From Dichotomicrobium thermohalophilum (GTDB lineage: Bacteria; Pseudomonadota; Alphaproteobacteria; Rhizobiales; Rhodomicrobiaceae): 64,000 bases of DNA. Within the stretch, counting starts at the first letter, position 1; the number at the start of each line of letters is the position of its first letter. The stretch is taken from NCBI RefSeq assembly GCF_003550175.1, contig NZ_QXDF01000001.1, forward strand, positions 1,884,501-1,948,500, in the 5' to 3' direction. Below are positions 26,572-35,220 of this stretch, in pieces. The notes under the pieces were generated by a model. That model saw only the letters and a program-made list of their open reading frames with translations, had not been told where the DNA came from and ran no database searches. Both the position numbers and the translations under genes were made by a program.

Positions 26572-28617
26572 ATGGCGGATACCGGCGCGCATGACACCCA
26601 CGGCCCCCGTTGCGTGGCTCTGGTCGGTCCGTACGCCAGCGGCAAGACGACGCTGCTGGAAGCCCTGATGGCGCGCACCGGCGCGATCAGCCGACAGGGC
26701 AGCATCGGCGAAGGCAACACACTCGGCGATCACGATCCCTCCGCTCGCGCGCATCAGATGAGCGTGGAAATGAATGTCGGGCAGACCGAGTTTATCGGCG
26801 ACCAGTTCACATTCCTGGACTGTCCCGGCTCGGTCGAGTTCCATTATGAGAGCGTGCCGGCCATCGCCGCCTGCGATGCCGCTGTCGTCGTCTGCGAGGC
26901 CGATCCGCGCAAGGTGCCGGCGCTGCAACTGACTTTGCGTGATCTGGAGGAACAGGGCATCCCGCACTTCCTGTTCCTCAACAAGATCGACAAGGCGGAC
27001 ATGCGCATCCGGGACATCCTGCCGATGCTGCAGCCGGCCAGTCAGCGCCCGCTGGTGCTGCGCCACATTCCGATCTGGGAGAAAGGCATCGTCACAGGCT
27101 TTATCGACCTGGCGCTGGAGCGCGCCTTCGTTTACCGCGAGCACGCCCCGAGCGAGGTGATCGAGATGCCCTCGGAGGCCGGCGACCGCGAGGCCGAAGC
27201 GCGCTTTTCGATGCTCGAACAGCTCGCCGATTACGACGATCAGCTCATGGAACAGCTGCTGGAGGATATAGAGCCGCCGCGCGACCAGGTCTTCGACGAT
27301 CTCGCGAAGGAGCTGCGCGAAGGGGCGATCTGCCCGGTGCTCATCGGCTCGGCGGAGCGCGGCAACGGCATCTTCCGGCTGCTGAAGGCGCTACGGCACG
27401 AGGTCCCGCAGGTGGATCAGGCCGCCGAGCGGCTTGGCGTGGCGGCCTGGCCGAGCGCGCTCGGGATCGTGAAAACGGTGCATACCCCCCACGGCGGCAA
27501 GCTCTCCGTGACGCGCGTGCTGCGCGGCGAGGTGGCCGAGGGCTCGACCGTCTATGCGCCCGAAGGCGAGGACCGGTGCGCCGGCGTCTTGACCATGAAA
27601 GGCTCTCAGGCCTCGAAGCGTGGAGCCGCCGGTCTTGGCGAGACGGTCGCGCTCGCACGCCTCGATAACGCCAAGACCGGCGATATGGCCTCCACCGCGA
27701 AGGACGAGCCGCGCAAGCATTTCGTCGCACTGGGCACCGCGCCGGTCTACGGCGTCGCCATCAACGCCTCTGAGCGCAAGGACGAGGTCCGGCTCACCAC
27801 CGCGCTCGCCAAGATCTGCGACGAAGACCCCTCACTCGTCTTCATCAATAACACCGAAACAGGCGGCATGGAGCTTTGGGGCTTCGGCGAGATGCATCTG
27901 CGCCTGGCGCTGGAGCGGCTGGAGAGCAAATACGGCATCCGCGCCGAAACCCGGCCGCGCAAGATCCCCTACAAGGAGAGCATCAAGAAGAGCACCGAGG
28001 TGCGTGGCCGCCACAAGAAGCAAAGCGGCGGCCACGGCCAATACGGTGACGTCGTGCTGGAGATCAAGCCGCTTCCGCGCGGCAGTGGCTTCGAATTTTC
28101 CGAAAAGATCACCGGAGGGGCGGTGCCAAAGCAATACATCCCCGCCGTTGAAGCCGGTATCCGGGACTTCCTCGGCGAAGGCCCGCTCGGCTTTCCGGTC
28201 GTGGACATCGCCGTGACGCTCAAGGACGGCTCCTATCACAGCGTGGATTCATCGGAACAGGCGTTCCGCGCGGCGGGCCGCATGGCGATGGCCGAAGGAA
28301 TGCCGAAGTGCGAGCCGGTCCTGTTGGAGCCCTTCAGCCATGTCGAAATCGCCGCCCCCAGCGAAGCGACACCGAAGATCAACCAGATCATCTCGGCGCG
28401 GCGTGGCCATATTCAGGGCTTCGACACGCGGCAGGGCTGGCCTGGCTGGGACGTGGTCTGGGGCGAGATGCCCGAGGCGGAAACGCGCGACCTGATCCTG
28501 GAGCTGCGCTCGGCGACCGCGGGCGTCGGCACCTTCACGGCGCGCTTCGATCACATGCAGGAGCTGAACGGCAAGCTGGCCGAAAAGATCATCGCAGGCG
28601 AATCAGCAGCCGCCTGA
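26572..28617 (+). CDS. Elongation factor G-like GTPase (EF-G paralogue)
   Basis: 681 aa. The P-loop is GPYASGKTTL rather than the canonical EF-G AHIDAGKTT, the G3 motif is DCPGSVEF, and G4 is NKIDKAD. Domains II to V follow, with RGRHKKQSGGHGQYGDV of domain IV and the C-terminal FTARFDHMQEL. This is the alphaproteobacterial EF-G-like group, distinct from the fusA gene of the str operon; its role in translation is not settled. CGGAGGAAG precedes the ATG. Confidence 0.88.
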   Translation: MADTGAHDTHGPRCVALVGPYASGKTTLLEALMARTGAISRQGSIGEGNTLGDHDPSARAHQMSVEMNVGQTEFIGDQFTFLDCPGSVEFHYESVPAIAACDAAVVVCEADPRKVPALQLTLRDLEEQGIPHFLFLNKIDKADMRIRDILPMLQPASQRPLVLRHIPIWEKGIVTGFIDLALERAFVYREHAPSEVIEMPSEAGDREAEARFSMLEQLADYDDQLMEQLLEDIEPPRDQVFDDLAKELREGAICPVLIGSAERGNGIFRLLKALRHEVPQVDQAAERLGVAAWPSALGIVKTVHTPHGGKLSVTRVLRGEVAEGSTVYAPEGEDRCAGVLTMKGSQASKRGAAGLGETVALARLDNAKTGDMASTAKDEPRKHFVALGTAPVYGVAINASERKDEVRLTTALAKICDEDPSLVFINNTETGGMELWGFGEMHLRLALERLESKYGIRAETRPRKIPYKESIKKSTEVRGRHKKQSGGHGQYGDVVLEIKPLPRGSGFEFSEKITGGAVPKQYIPAVEAGIRDFLGEGPLGFPVVDIAVTLKDGSYHSVDSSEQAFRAAGRMAMAEGMPKCEPVLLEPFSHVEIAAPSEATPKINQIISARRGHIQGFDTRQGWPGWDVVWGEMPEAETRDLILELRSATAGVGTFTARFDHMQELNGKLAEKIIAGESAAA

Positions 28618-28684
28618 TGCGGGCAACAGAGCCGCAGACCGGCGCGAAGCGCCGCAACATCGCAAAAGCGTGAAGAGCCGTGTG

Positions 28685-28713
28685 ATCCTTTCGCCCGCCT
28701 CATTCCCTATAAT
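28685..28713 (+). promoter_or_regulatory. Candidate msrP promoter
   Basis: A perfect -10 box TATAAT lies at 28708-28713, inside CCCTATAATGAGGG, whose CCCT and AGGG ends are complementary. The -35 is poor (ATCCTT at 28685), so activation may be needed. The msrP ATG is 29 nt downstream. Confidence 0.4.
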
Positions 28714-28742
28714 GAGGGCAGCAACGACGCGGGAGAGTTTTG

Positions 28743-29720
28743 ATGCGGATCATTCGCAAGAAGGGTTGGGAACTGCCGGAACGGCTCGTTACGGATGAAA
28801 CGGTGTTCCTGAACCGCCGCCGCTTCATGCAGGGCGCGGGCGCAGTGGCCGGCGCCGGGCTGGTCGGCGGCGGCCTCGGGGCGGGCCTGTCGGACATGGC
28901 GATGGCGGCGCAAGACCCAAGCGCGGGGCTTTATCCGGTCCCGCGCAACCCTGAATACAAGGTCAGCCGGCCCATTACGCCTGAAGAGACCGCGACCACT
29001 TATAACAATTTCTACGAGTTCGGCTCGCACAAACGGATCTCGTCAGCAGCACAGGCGCTTCCCATCAGGCCATGGGAAATCGCAATTCAGGGCGAGGTCG
29101 AAAAGCCCTTTAAAATCGGTATCGATGAACTGCTGAAGAAGATGCCGCTGGAAGAGCGGGTCTATCGCCTGCGCTGCGTCGAGGCCTGGTCGATGGTGAT
29201 TCCTTGGAGCGGATTCCCCATGAAGGCGCTGCTCGACCTCGCCAAGCCGCTCGGCAAGGCGAAGTACGTGAAAATGCAGACCTTCATGAACGCAGATGTC
29301 GCCCGTGGTCAGCGCCAGCACTGGTATCCCTGGCCCTATACAGAAGGGCTGACGATCAAGGAGGCCGCACACGATCTGACCTTCATGGTGACGGGCATGT
29401 ACGGCAAGCCGGTGCCGCGGCAAAACGGCGCGCCGCTGCGTCTGGCCGTGCCGTGGAAGTACGGTTTCAAGTCGGTCAAATCGATCGTGCTGTTCGAGTT
29501 CACCGATCAGCGCCCCACAACGTTCTGGGAGGAGATCGCACCGTCCGAATACGGCTTCTGGGCGAACGTGAACCCCGATGTGCCGCATCCTCGCTGGAGC
29601 CAGGAGACCGAAGAGGTGATCGGCACGGACAAGCGCATCCCGACGCAGATCTACAATGGTTACGGGGACTACGTTGCCGACCTCTATAAGGGGATGGAGG
29701 GCGAGCGCCTCTTCATGTAG
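28743..29720 (+). CDS. msrP: Protein-methionine-sulfoxide reductase catalytic subunit MsrP (YedY)
   Basis: 325 aa. A twin-arginine signal (NRRRFMQGAGAVAGAG) exports it to the periplasm. The molybdopterin Cys is C145 in YRLRCVEAWSMVIPW, and PYTEGLTIKEA, GKPVPRQNGAPLRL and GFKSVKSI match the SUOX/YedY fold. It repairs oxidised Met in envelope proteins. In most bacteria the haem membrane partner msrQ is the next gene; here a DUF1289 gene follows instead. GGGAGAG precedes the ATG. Confidence 0.94.
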   Translation: MRIIRKKGWELPERLVTDETVFLNRRRFMQGAGAVAGAGLVGGGLGAGLSDMAMAAQDPSAGLYPVPRNPEYKVSRPITPEETATTYNNFYEFGSHKRISSAAQALPIRPWEIAIQGEVEKPFKIGIDELLKKMPLEERVYRLRCVEAWSMVIPWSGFPMKALLDLAKPLGKAKYVKMQTFMNADVARGQRQHWYPWPYTEGLTIKEAAHDLTFMVTGMYGKPVPRQNGAPLRLAVPWKYGFKSVKSIVLFEFTDQRPTTFWEEIAPSEYGFWANVNPDVPHPRWSQETEEVIGTDKRIPTQIYNGYGDYVADLYKGMEGERLFM

Positions 29721-29802
29721 GCCTGCCGATAATTCTTGATCGAATTAGTCAGGTTCTCCTATTCTGACGAACGTGCATCAGCGCAAAGATCAGGAGGCAA
29801 GG

Positions 29803-30084
29803 TTGGGTAAAAAGGGCGACAAACTCCCCTCTCCCTGCATCGACATATGCAAGGACAAGCGCGGCGTGTGCGTCGGCTGTGGCCGGACGAAAAAGCAGAA
29901 GAAGGCCTGGAAGGACGCAGACACGCACGCCGATCGAGAAGCCCTGATCCTGGAATGCGCCGAAGCGGCGAAGTCTCTGGGCATTTACGAGTTCTGGGCC
30001 GGCGAGTACCGCCGCAAATGCCGCAAGAAGGGGCGCGAGTGCCCGCTCGACCAGCTTGAGATGGAGACCGGGGCGCAGGGCTGA
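29803..30084 (+). CDS. DUF1289 family Cys-rich small protein
   Basis: 93 aa from a TTG start. PSPCIDICKDKRGVCVGCGRT near the N-terminus holds the four Cys of DUF1289, a likely metal site; two further Cys (KCRKKGREC) lie near the end. AGGAGG is 5 nt before this TTG, while a GTG ten codons earlier has no ribosome site. The function is unknown. It may be co-transcribed with msrP, 82 nt upstream. Confidence 0.8.
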   Translation: MGKKGDKLPSPCIDICKDKRGVCVGCGRTKKQKKAWKDADTHADREALILECAEAAKSLGIYEFWAGEYRRKCRKKGRECPLDQLEMETGAQG

Positions 30085-30139
30085 AGCGCAAAGCCGCTGC
30101 GCCGCATCTTTTATCCCTGCAGAACCGTGAGCGGCGCGA

Positions 30140-32857
30140 TCAGCGCCGCTGCCACCAGCCGCGCCGGCGCGGGCGCTGTGGCTTGCGTTCCGGTTCGGCC
30201 TCGGCCGTGACGGTTTCTGTCTCGGCCTCAGCGGTCGTCGTTCCGCCCTCTGCTGCGTCTGTCTCGGCTCTTTCTTCGGCCGTGGGCCGTTCCTGCTGGG
30301 CCGTCATGTCGACAACGTCGGCGGGCTGCCGCTCCGCCGGCTGGGCTTCGGCCTCGGCGTGCTCCGCCGGCGCTTTTTCGATCTCCGCCACGTCGACAGC
30401 GCCTTCAGCCCGGGGATGGACGACCACTTCGGCCCGCTCAGGCGCAGCGCTTTCCTCTACACGCCCGGTCGCCTCAGCGGCTGCGCTTTCCTCCGCGGGC
30501 TCGGGCTTCTCGGCAACGGCTTCCGCCGCGGCGCTCTCTTCCCCCGGCGCGCTCTCGCCGACCGCCTCGCTCACGCCTGTTTCCGTGCCGCTCTCGCGCC
30601 GAGCGCGCTGACGACGGCCACCGCGCCGACCGCGCCGGCGGGACTTGCGCGCACGCTGGGCGTCGTCGCTAGTTTCCCCTTCTGCACGGGCCTCCTCTTC
30701 AGCGCCGCCCGCTTCCTCGGCAGTTTGTGCTTCCGCGCTGGCCACGGCCTCTTCGGCCTCCTTGCGTCCATTGCGGCTGCGCCGGCGCTTGCGCCGCGAG
30801 CGTTTGCGTGACTCCTCTTCGCTCTCGCCTTTCGCCTCCGCAGGCGCTTCGAAGCCCCAATCCATCTGGACGACGACGTTGCTCTCGGTCTCGGTGCCGG
30901 GCTCCTGCGCCATCCGCTCGATGGTGAAGCTGCTGCCCTGCATCCGCTCGTCGGTCACAACCCCGAGACGCACGCCAAAGCGCCGCTCGATGTCGTTCAG
31001 GTATTCGCGCTTGTTGTTGAGGATATAAAGCGCAACTTCACCGGACGTGACGGCGGTGAGGTCCATCACCTTGTTGGAGCGCAGGTAGTCCTCCAGCGCG
31101 CGCAGCACCGAGAGCGCCACCGATTCGACCGAGCGGATGATGCCCGTGCCCTGACAGTGCGGGCAGAGGCTGGTCGAGCCTTCCAGCACGCCCGTGCGGA
31201 TGCGCTGGCGCGACATCTCCAGCAGACCAAAGGCGCTGATCCGACCGATCTGGATGCGCGCCCGGTCGTGACGCAGCGACTCCTTCAGTTTGCGCTCGAC
31301 GGCACGGTTGTTGCGCCGCTCTTCCATGTCGATGAAGTCGATAACGATCAGCCCCGCCAGGTCGCGCAGGCGCAACTGCCGCGAGATTTCCTCGGCCGCT
31401 TCCATGTTGGTGCGTAGAGCGGTGTCCTCGATCGAGTGTTGCTTCGTGGCCTTGCCCGAATTCACGTCGATGGCCACCAGCGCCTCGGTCTGGTTGATCA
31501 CGATGTAGCCGCCCGACTTGAGCGTGACATAGGGGCTGTACATGGCGTCGAGCTGGCGCTCGACATTGTTCTTGATGAAGATCGGCTCCGGCTCGCGATA
31601 GGGCTTCACGTTCTTCGCATGGCTCGGCATGATCATGCGCATGAAGTCCTTGGCCTCGCGGTAGGCCGTCTCGCCCGCCACCTGAACTTCGTCGATCTCC
31701 TTGCTGTAGAGATCGCGAATCGACCGCTTGATGAGGTTGCCTTCCTCGTAGACCAGCGCCGGGGCGGTGGACTGCAGCGTGAGGTCGCGCACATTCTCCC
31801 AGAGCCGGAGCAGATATTCGAAGTCGCGTTTGATCTCCGCCTTGGTGCGGCTGGCGCCGGCCGTGCGGATGATCAGGCCCATGCCCTCGGGCACGTCCAG
31901 TTCGTCCACGATCTGGCGCAGGCGCTTGCGGTCGGCGGGCGATGCAATCTTGCGCGATATGCCGCCGCCCGAAGCGGTGTTCGGCATCAGGACGGTATAG
32001 CGTCCGGCGAGTGACAGATAGGTCGTCAGGGCCGCGCCCTTGTTGCCACGCTCTTCCTTCACGACCTGTACGAGCAGGATCTGGCGCCGGCGGATCACCT
32101 CCTGAATCTTGTAATTGCGCCGGCGTTTGCGGGGGCGACGCTGCGGCACCTCCTCTAGCGCGTCGCCGGAGCCGACGGCCTCGACATCCTCGCCTTCCTT
32201 CACCGGACGCCGGTCACCGTTGGCGTCCTCATCGGGCGCGGTCTCCGCCTCGCGCAATGCCTCGGCGTCCAGCGTCTCATCCGGGCCGCTATCTTCTTCT
32301 TCGAGCGCGTCCTGGGTCAGCGCCTCCAGCCGCTCGGTCAGACGCTGCTTCTTCGCGGCGTGAACCTCCGGCGGGATTTCATCGGCAGCTTCCTCCGCCC
32401 GGGAGACCGCGGCGGCCAGTTCCTCGGAGATTTCCGGCGGCAAAACACCGTCGAGCGCCATCTCCCCGGCCTCTTCCCGCGCGCCGGGCTCGCTGTCCGC
32501 CTCTGCCTGCTCGCTGTCGCCGTTTTCGGCGACGGCGTCGTCGCCGCCGCTGTTGGCGGACGCGCGCGAAAGCTGGGCCTCTTCCTCAAGCAGCGCCCGG
32601 CGATCAGCGACCGGGATCTGATAATAGTCCGGGTGAATTTCGTTAAAGGCAAGGAAGCCGTGGCGGTTCCCGCCATAGTCCACGAAGGCGGCCTGAAGAG
32701 ATGACTCAACCCGCGTTATCTTCGCCAAGTAGATGTTGCCACGCAGTTGCTTGCGCGAAGCTGATTCAAAGTCGAATTCCTCGACACGGTCGCCGCGCAG
32801 AACGACAACCCGGGTCTCTTCCGGGTGCGCGGCGTCGATGAGCATCTTGTTTCCCAT
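30140..32857 (-). CDS. rne: Ribonuclease E
   Basis: 905 aa. The N-terminal S1 domain contains RGNIYLAKITRVESSLQAAFVDYGGNRHGFLAF, interrupted by an acidic insertion of about 180 residues, typical of alphaproteobacterial RNase E. The catalytic Asp region is DFIDMEERRNNRAVE, and the zinc link is CPHCQGTG. The C-terminal third is Arg/Glu/Ala-rich and disordered, the scaffold for the degradosome. The start MGNKMLIDAAHPEE matches relatives. An 8-bp hairpin (AGCGGCGC/GCGCCGCT, 30130-30150) spans the stop codon. rne is divergent from amiC, the usual order. Confidence 0.95.
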   Translation of the reverse strand: MGNKMLIDAAHPEETRVVVLRGDRVEEFDFESASRKQLRGNIYLAKITRVESSLQAAFVDYGGNRHGFLAFNEIHPDYYQIPVADRRALLEEEAQLSRASANSGGDDAVAENGDSEQAEADSEPGAREEAGEMALDGVLPPEISEELAAAVSRAEEAADEIPPEVHAAKKQRLTERLEALTQDALEEEDSGPDETLDAEALREAETAPDEDANGDRRPVKEGEDVEAVGSGDALEEVPQRRPRKRRRNYKIQEVIRRRQILLVQVVKEERGNKGAALTTYLSLAGRYTVLMPNTASGGGISRKIASPADRKRLRQIVDELDVPEGMGLIIRTAGASRTKAEIKRDFEYLLRLWENVRDLTLQSTAPALVYEEGNLIKRSIRDLYSKEIDEVQVAGETAYREAKDFMRMIMPSHAKNVKPYREPEPIFIKNNVERQLDAMYSPYVTLKSGGYIVINQTEALVAIDVNSGKATKQHSIEDTALRTNMEAAEEISRQLRLRDLAGLIVIDFIDMEERRNNRAVERKLKESLRHDRARIQIGRISAFGLLEMSRQRIRTGVLEGSTSLCPHCQGTGIIRSVESVALSVLRALEDYLRSNKVMDLTAVTSGEVALYILNNKREYLNDIERRFGVRLGVVTDERMQGSSFTIERMAQEPGTETESNVVVQMDWGFEAPAEAKGESEEESRKRSRRKRRRSRNGRKEAEEAVASAEAQTAEEAGGAEEEARAEGETSDDAQRARKSRRRGRRGGRRQRARRESGTETGVSEAVGESAPGEESAAAEAVAEKPEPAEESAAAEATGRVEESAAPERAEVVVHPRAEGAVDVAEIEKAPAEHAEAEAQPAERQPADVVDMTAQQERPTAEERAETDAAEGGTTTAEAETETVTAEAEPERKPQRPRRRGWWQRR

Positions 32858-33782
32858 TGTAATCTGTCTCCGGCGCGCGCAATGCCTCACCGCGCCGAGC
32901 CGTCTCGATCAGAGCCGGTTCGCGCTGACACGGGGAGCGCGCACTTGATCCAAGCGTCGGAACCCGCTCGGCGACCGGACTCACTCTGCAGCTGAACACA
33001 ACAGGCCCAGCGCCCGCGTCTCGGGCGGACCTGTCAGCAGCTCTCGTTCCGGTCATGATCGGGTAAAGCATTGCGACGCGATTCGTGTGTTGCCTCTCCA
33101 GCCTTTGCTCATGCTGCGCAGCGGGCGCCCGTTCGATGAGCCCATCCTCGCAGCGGCGTCAAAGACCAACCCTTGCGTTTCCTGCGCCAAAAACTTCGGC
33201 GCGAAACATGTTCGGGCGGAAATCGTCCGACCCGTTTTCCGCCGCCAACCGCGATGGATCAGTGGCGGGAATTCTCATTCACCTGTCGAGGGCACCGGAC
33301 ATCCTCCGCCGGTCCCTCGGCGAAACCCTTGCGATGTTTCAGGCCGCAGCTTCGTGCCGCTTGGTGGCATCAGCCGCGTGCCGCACTGCCTTGGGCGCCT
33401 GTGAACGACGCGCCGCTTTGCGAGTGCCCGCCGCGAATGGCGATGTCCGATCGATCCCGACGAGAAGCGCCACTCACATCCTGCGACTCAGCAAGGAAAT
33501 GGTAACATGGCGCCAGCCGTGCCGAAATCTTGACCGCGGGCATTCCCGGGCGTTGTTCAGCCCTTTTCTTCTTAAACGTGTAAGCTGCTTCCAGCAAGCG
33601 ACTCGTAACGGCACCGCCTTAATCGCGTTAAAAACGAAAGATAGCGTTAACCAACAATGGGGGCGCCGAAACGCTTGAGATTCATTTGCGTCCGTGGCCT
33701 CTTGTGCCGGCGGCGTTTCCCTTGTGGCGTTGACCGGAACGATCCGGCAGCGTCAGGTCTACAGATCATGCGAGGGCGACTC
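32858..33782. other. 925-bp divergent region between rne and amiC
   Basis: No gene is supported; ORFs on either strand have shadow-like composition. The stretch is long enough for an extended rne 5' leader, which in other bacteria mediates RNase E autoregulation. Near amiC an AT-rich tract holds two direct copies of GCGTTAA (33625 and 33644). A weak stem GGGC...GCCC followed by TTTTCTTCTT lies at about 33553-33574. Confidence 0.3.
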
Positions 33783-35057
33783 ATGAGGCGGTTCGGCCTG
33801 AGAGCAGCAAACATCGCACCAATCCGGGCTTTGCAGCAGCTTTCCGGCACCTGTCTTGCGGCACTGGTGCTGTTCAGTTGCCTTGCCGCCGGGGCGCTTG
33901 CCGACCCGGTCGCCAAGGATGCCCGCGTGGGCGGCGACCTGCGCAAGACGCGCTTCGTGGCCGACCTGTCCAAGCCGGTGGATTTCCGCGTTTTCACGCT
34001 GGCCAATCCGTACCGCGTGGTCGTCGATCTGCCGGAAGTCAACTTCCAGATGCCGCCAAAGCTCGGCACCGAGGGCCGCGGCCTCATCAGCGCGTTTCGC
34101 TACGGCCTGTTCAGTCCAGGCAAATCCCGAATTGTCATAGATGTGGTGAAGCCCGTCGCGGTTGAGAAGGCTTTTGTTCAAGAGGCCGCCAACGGGAACC
34201 CGGCGCGGCTGGTCATCGACCTCGCCGCCATCACCTCAAAGGAATTCGCCAAGCGGACCGGCGAAATGACCATCGTCGGCGAGCCGCCCCAGCAACGCCA
34301 GCAGCGCAGTCAACCCGATCCGTTTGACAAGACCGAACGCGACCAGCGCAAAGCAAAACCCGTCGTCGTCCTCGACCCCGGTCATGGCGGCGTCGACCCC
34401 GGGGCGATCGGCAAGGGCGGAACGATGGAAAAAGAGGTGGTGCTCGCCTTTGCCCGCACTTTCAAAAAGAAACTCGATGCCATCGGCAAGTTCGACGTGT
34501 TCCTGACCCGCGAAGATGACATCTTCATTCCGCTGGCCGAGCGCGTGGACATCGCGCATCACCATAATGCCGACCTGTTCATCTCGATCCATGCAGACGC
34601 GCTGGCCGACCGCTACGCCAAACTCGTGCGCGGCGCGACAATCTACACGTTGTCCGAAGAAGCCTCCGACGAACAGGCGCGGCTCCTGGCGGCGAAGGAA
34701 AACAGCGCCGACCTCATCGCCGGCATGCAGCTTGACGAGGCCCAGGACGAGGTCAGCATGATCCTGCTCGACCTGATGCGGCGGGAGACCAAGAACTATT
34801 CAATCGCCTTCGGCCGCACAATGTTGACAAAATTGAAGGGCCATATGGTTCTCAACAAGAAGCCGATGCGATCCGCGGATTTCCGCGTCTTGCGCGCGCC
34901 CGACATCCCCTCGGTGCTGCTTGAATTGGGCTACTTGACCAATCCGAAGGATGAAAAACTGCTGAAATCAGCCGAATGGCGCGGACAAGTTGCCGAGCGG
35001 ATGGCGCGCGCGGTCGAAGCGTTCTTCAGCCAGCGTGAGGTACGCCTACCCTATTAG
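33783..35057 (+). CDS. amiC: N-acetylmuramoyl-L-alanine amidase AmiC type, with AMIN domain
   Basis: 424 aa. A signal peptide (LQQLSGTCLAALVLFSCLAA) precedes an AMIN domain (FVADLSKPVDFRVFTLANPYRVVVDLP in part), which localises such enzymes at the septum. The amidase_3 domain has VLDPGHGGVDPGAIG, MEKEVVLAFA, SIHADA and PSVLLELGYLTN, with the zinc His and Glu residues. It cleaves septal peptidoglycan for daughter cell separation. GAGGG is well spaced before this ATG; one at 33768 is an alternative. mrcA follows. Confidence 0.93.
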   Translation: MRRFGLRAANIAPIRALQQLSGTCLAALVLFSCLAAGALADPVAKDARVGGDLRKTRFVADLSKPVDFRVFTLANPYRVVVDLPEVNFQMPPKLGTEGRGLISAFRYGLFSPGKSRIVIDVVKPVAVEKAFVQEAANGNPARLVIDLAAITSKEFAKRTGEMTIVGEPPQQRQQRSQPDPFDKTERDQRKAKPVVVLDPGHGGVDPGAIGKGGTMEKEVVLAFARTFKKKLDAIGKFDVFLTREDDIFIPLAERVDIAHHHNADLFISIHADALADRYAKLVRGATIYTLSEEASDEQARLLAAKENSADLIAGMQLDEAQDEVSMILLDLMRRETKNYSIAFGRTMLTKLKGHMVLNKKPMRSADFRVLRAPDIPSVLLELGYLTNPKDEKLLKSAEWRGQVAERMARAVEAFFSQREVRLPY

Positions 35058-35220
35058 CCAGCGCGGATGGGCAAAAATCTGCGCCGCACATGGCGAATGG
35101 AGGCCGAAACGATTAGAAGGGTGAGTCGGGCACGGCAGCGATTCGACCTCCTCTGGCGCCCCTGCGCGCCCGGATCGCCGCCATGGAAGAGATCAGCAGT
35201 CGAGAGGATGTCGCGCAACG

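Noticed and set aside
33085-33678. 197-codon ORF between rne and amiC
   Set aside because: Composition is not protein-like, there is no domain or ribosome site, and overlapping ORFs exist in the other frames.
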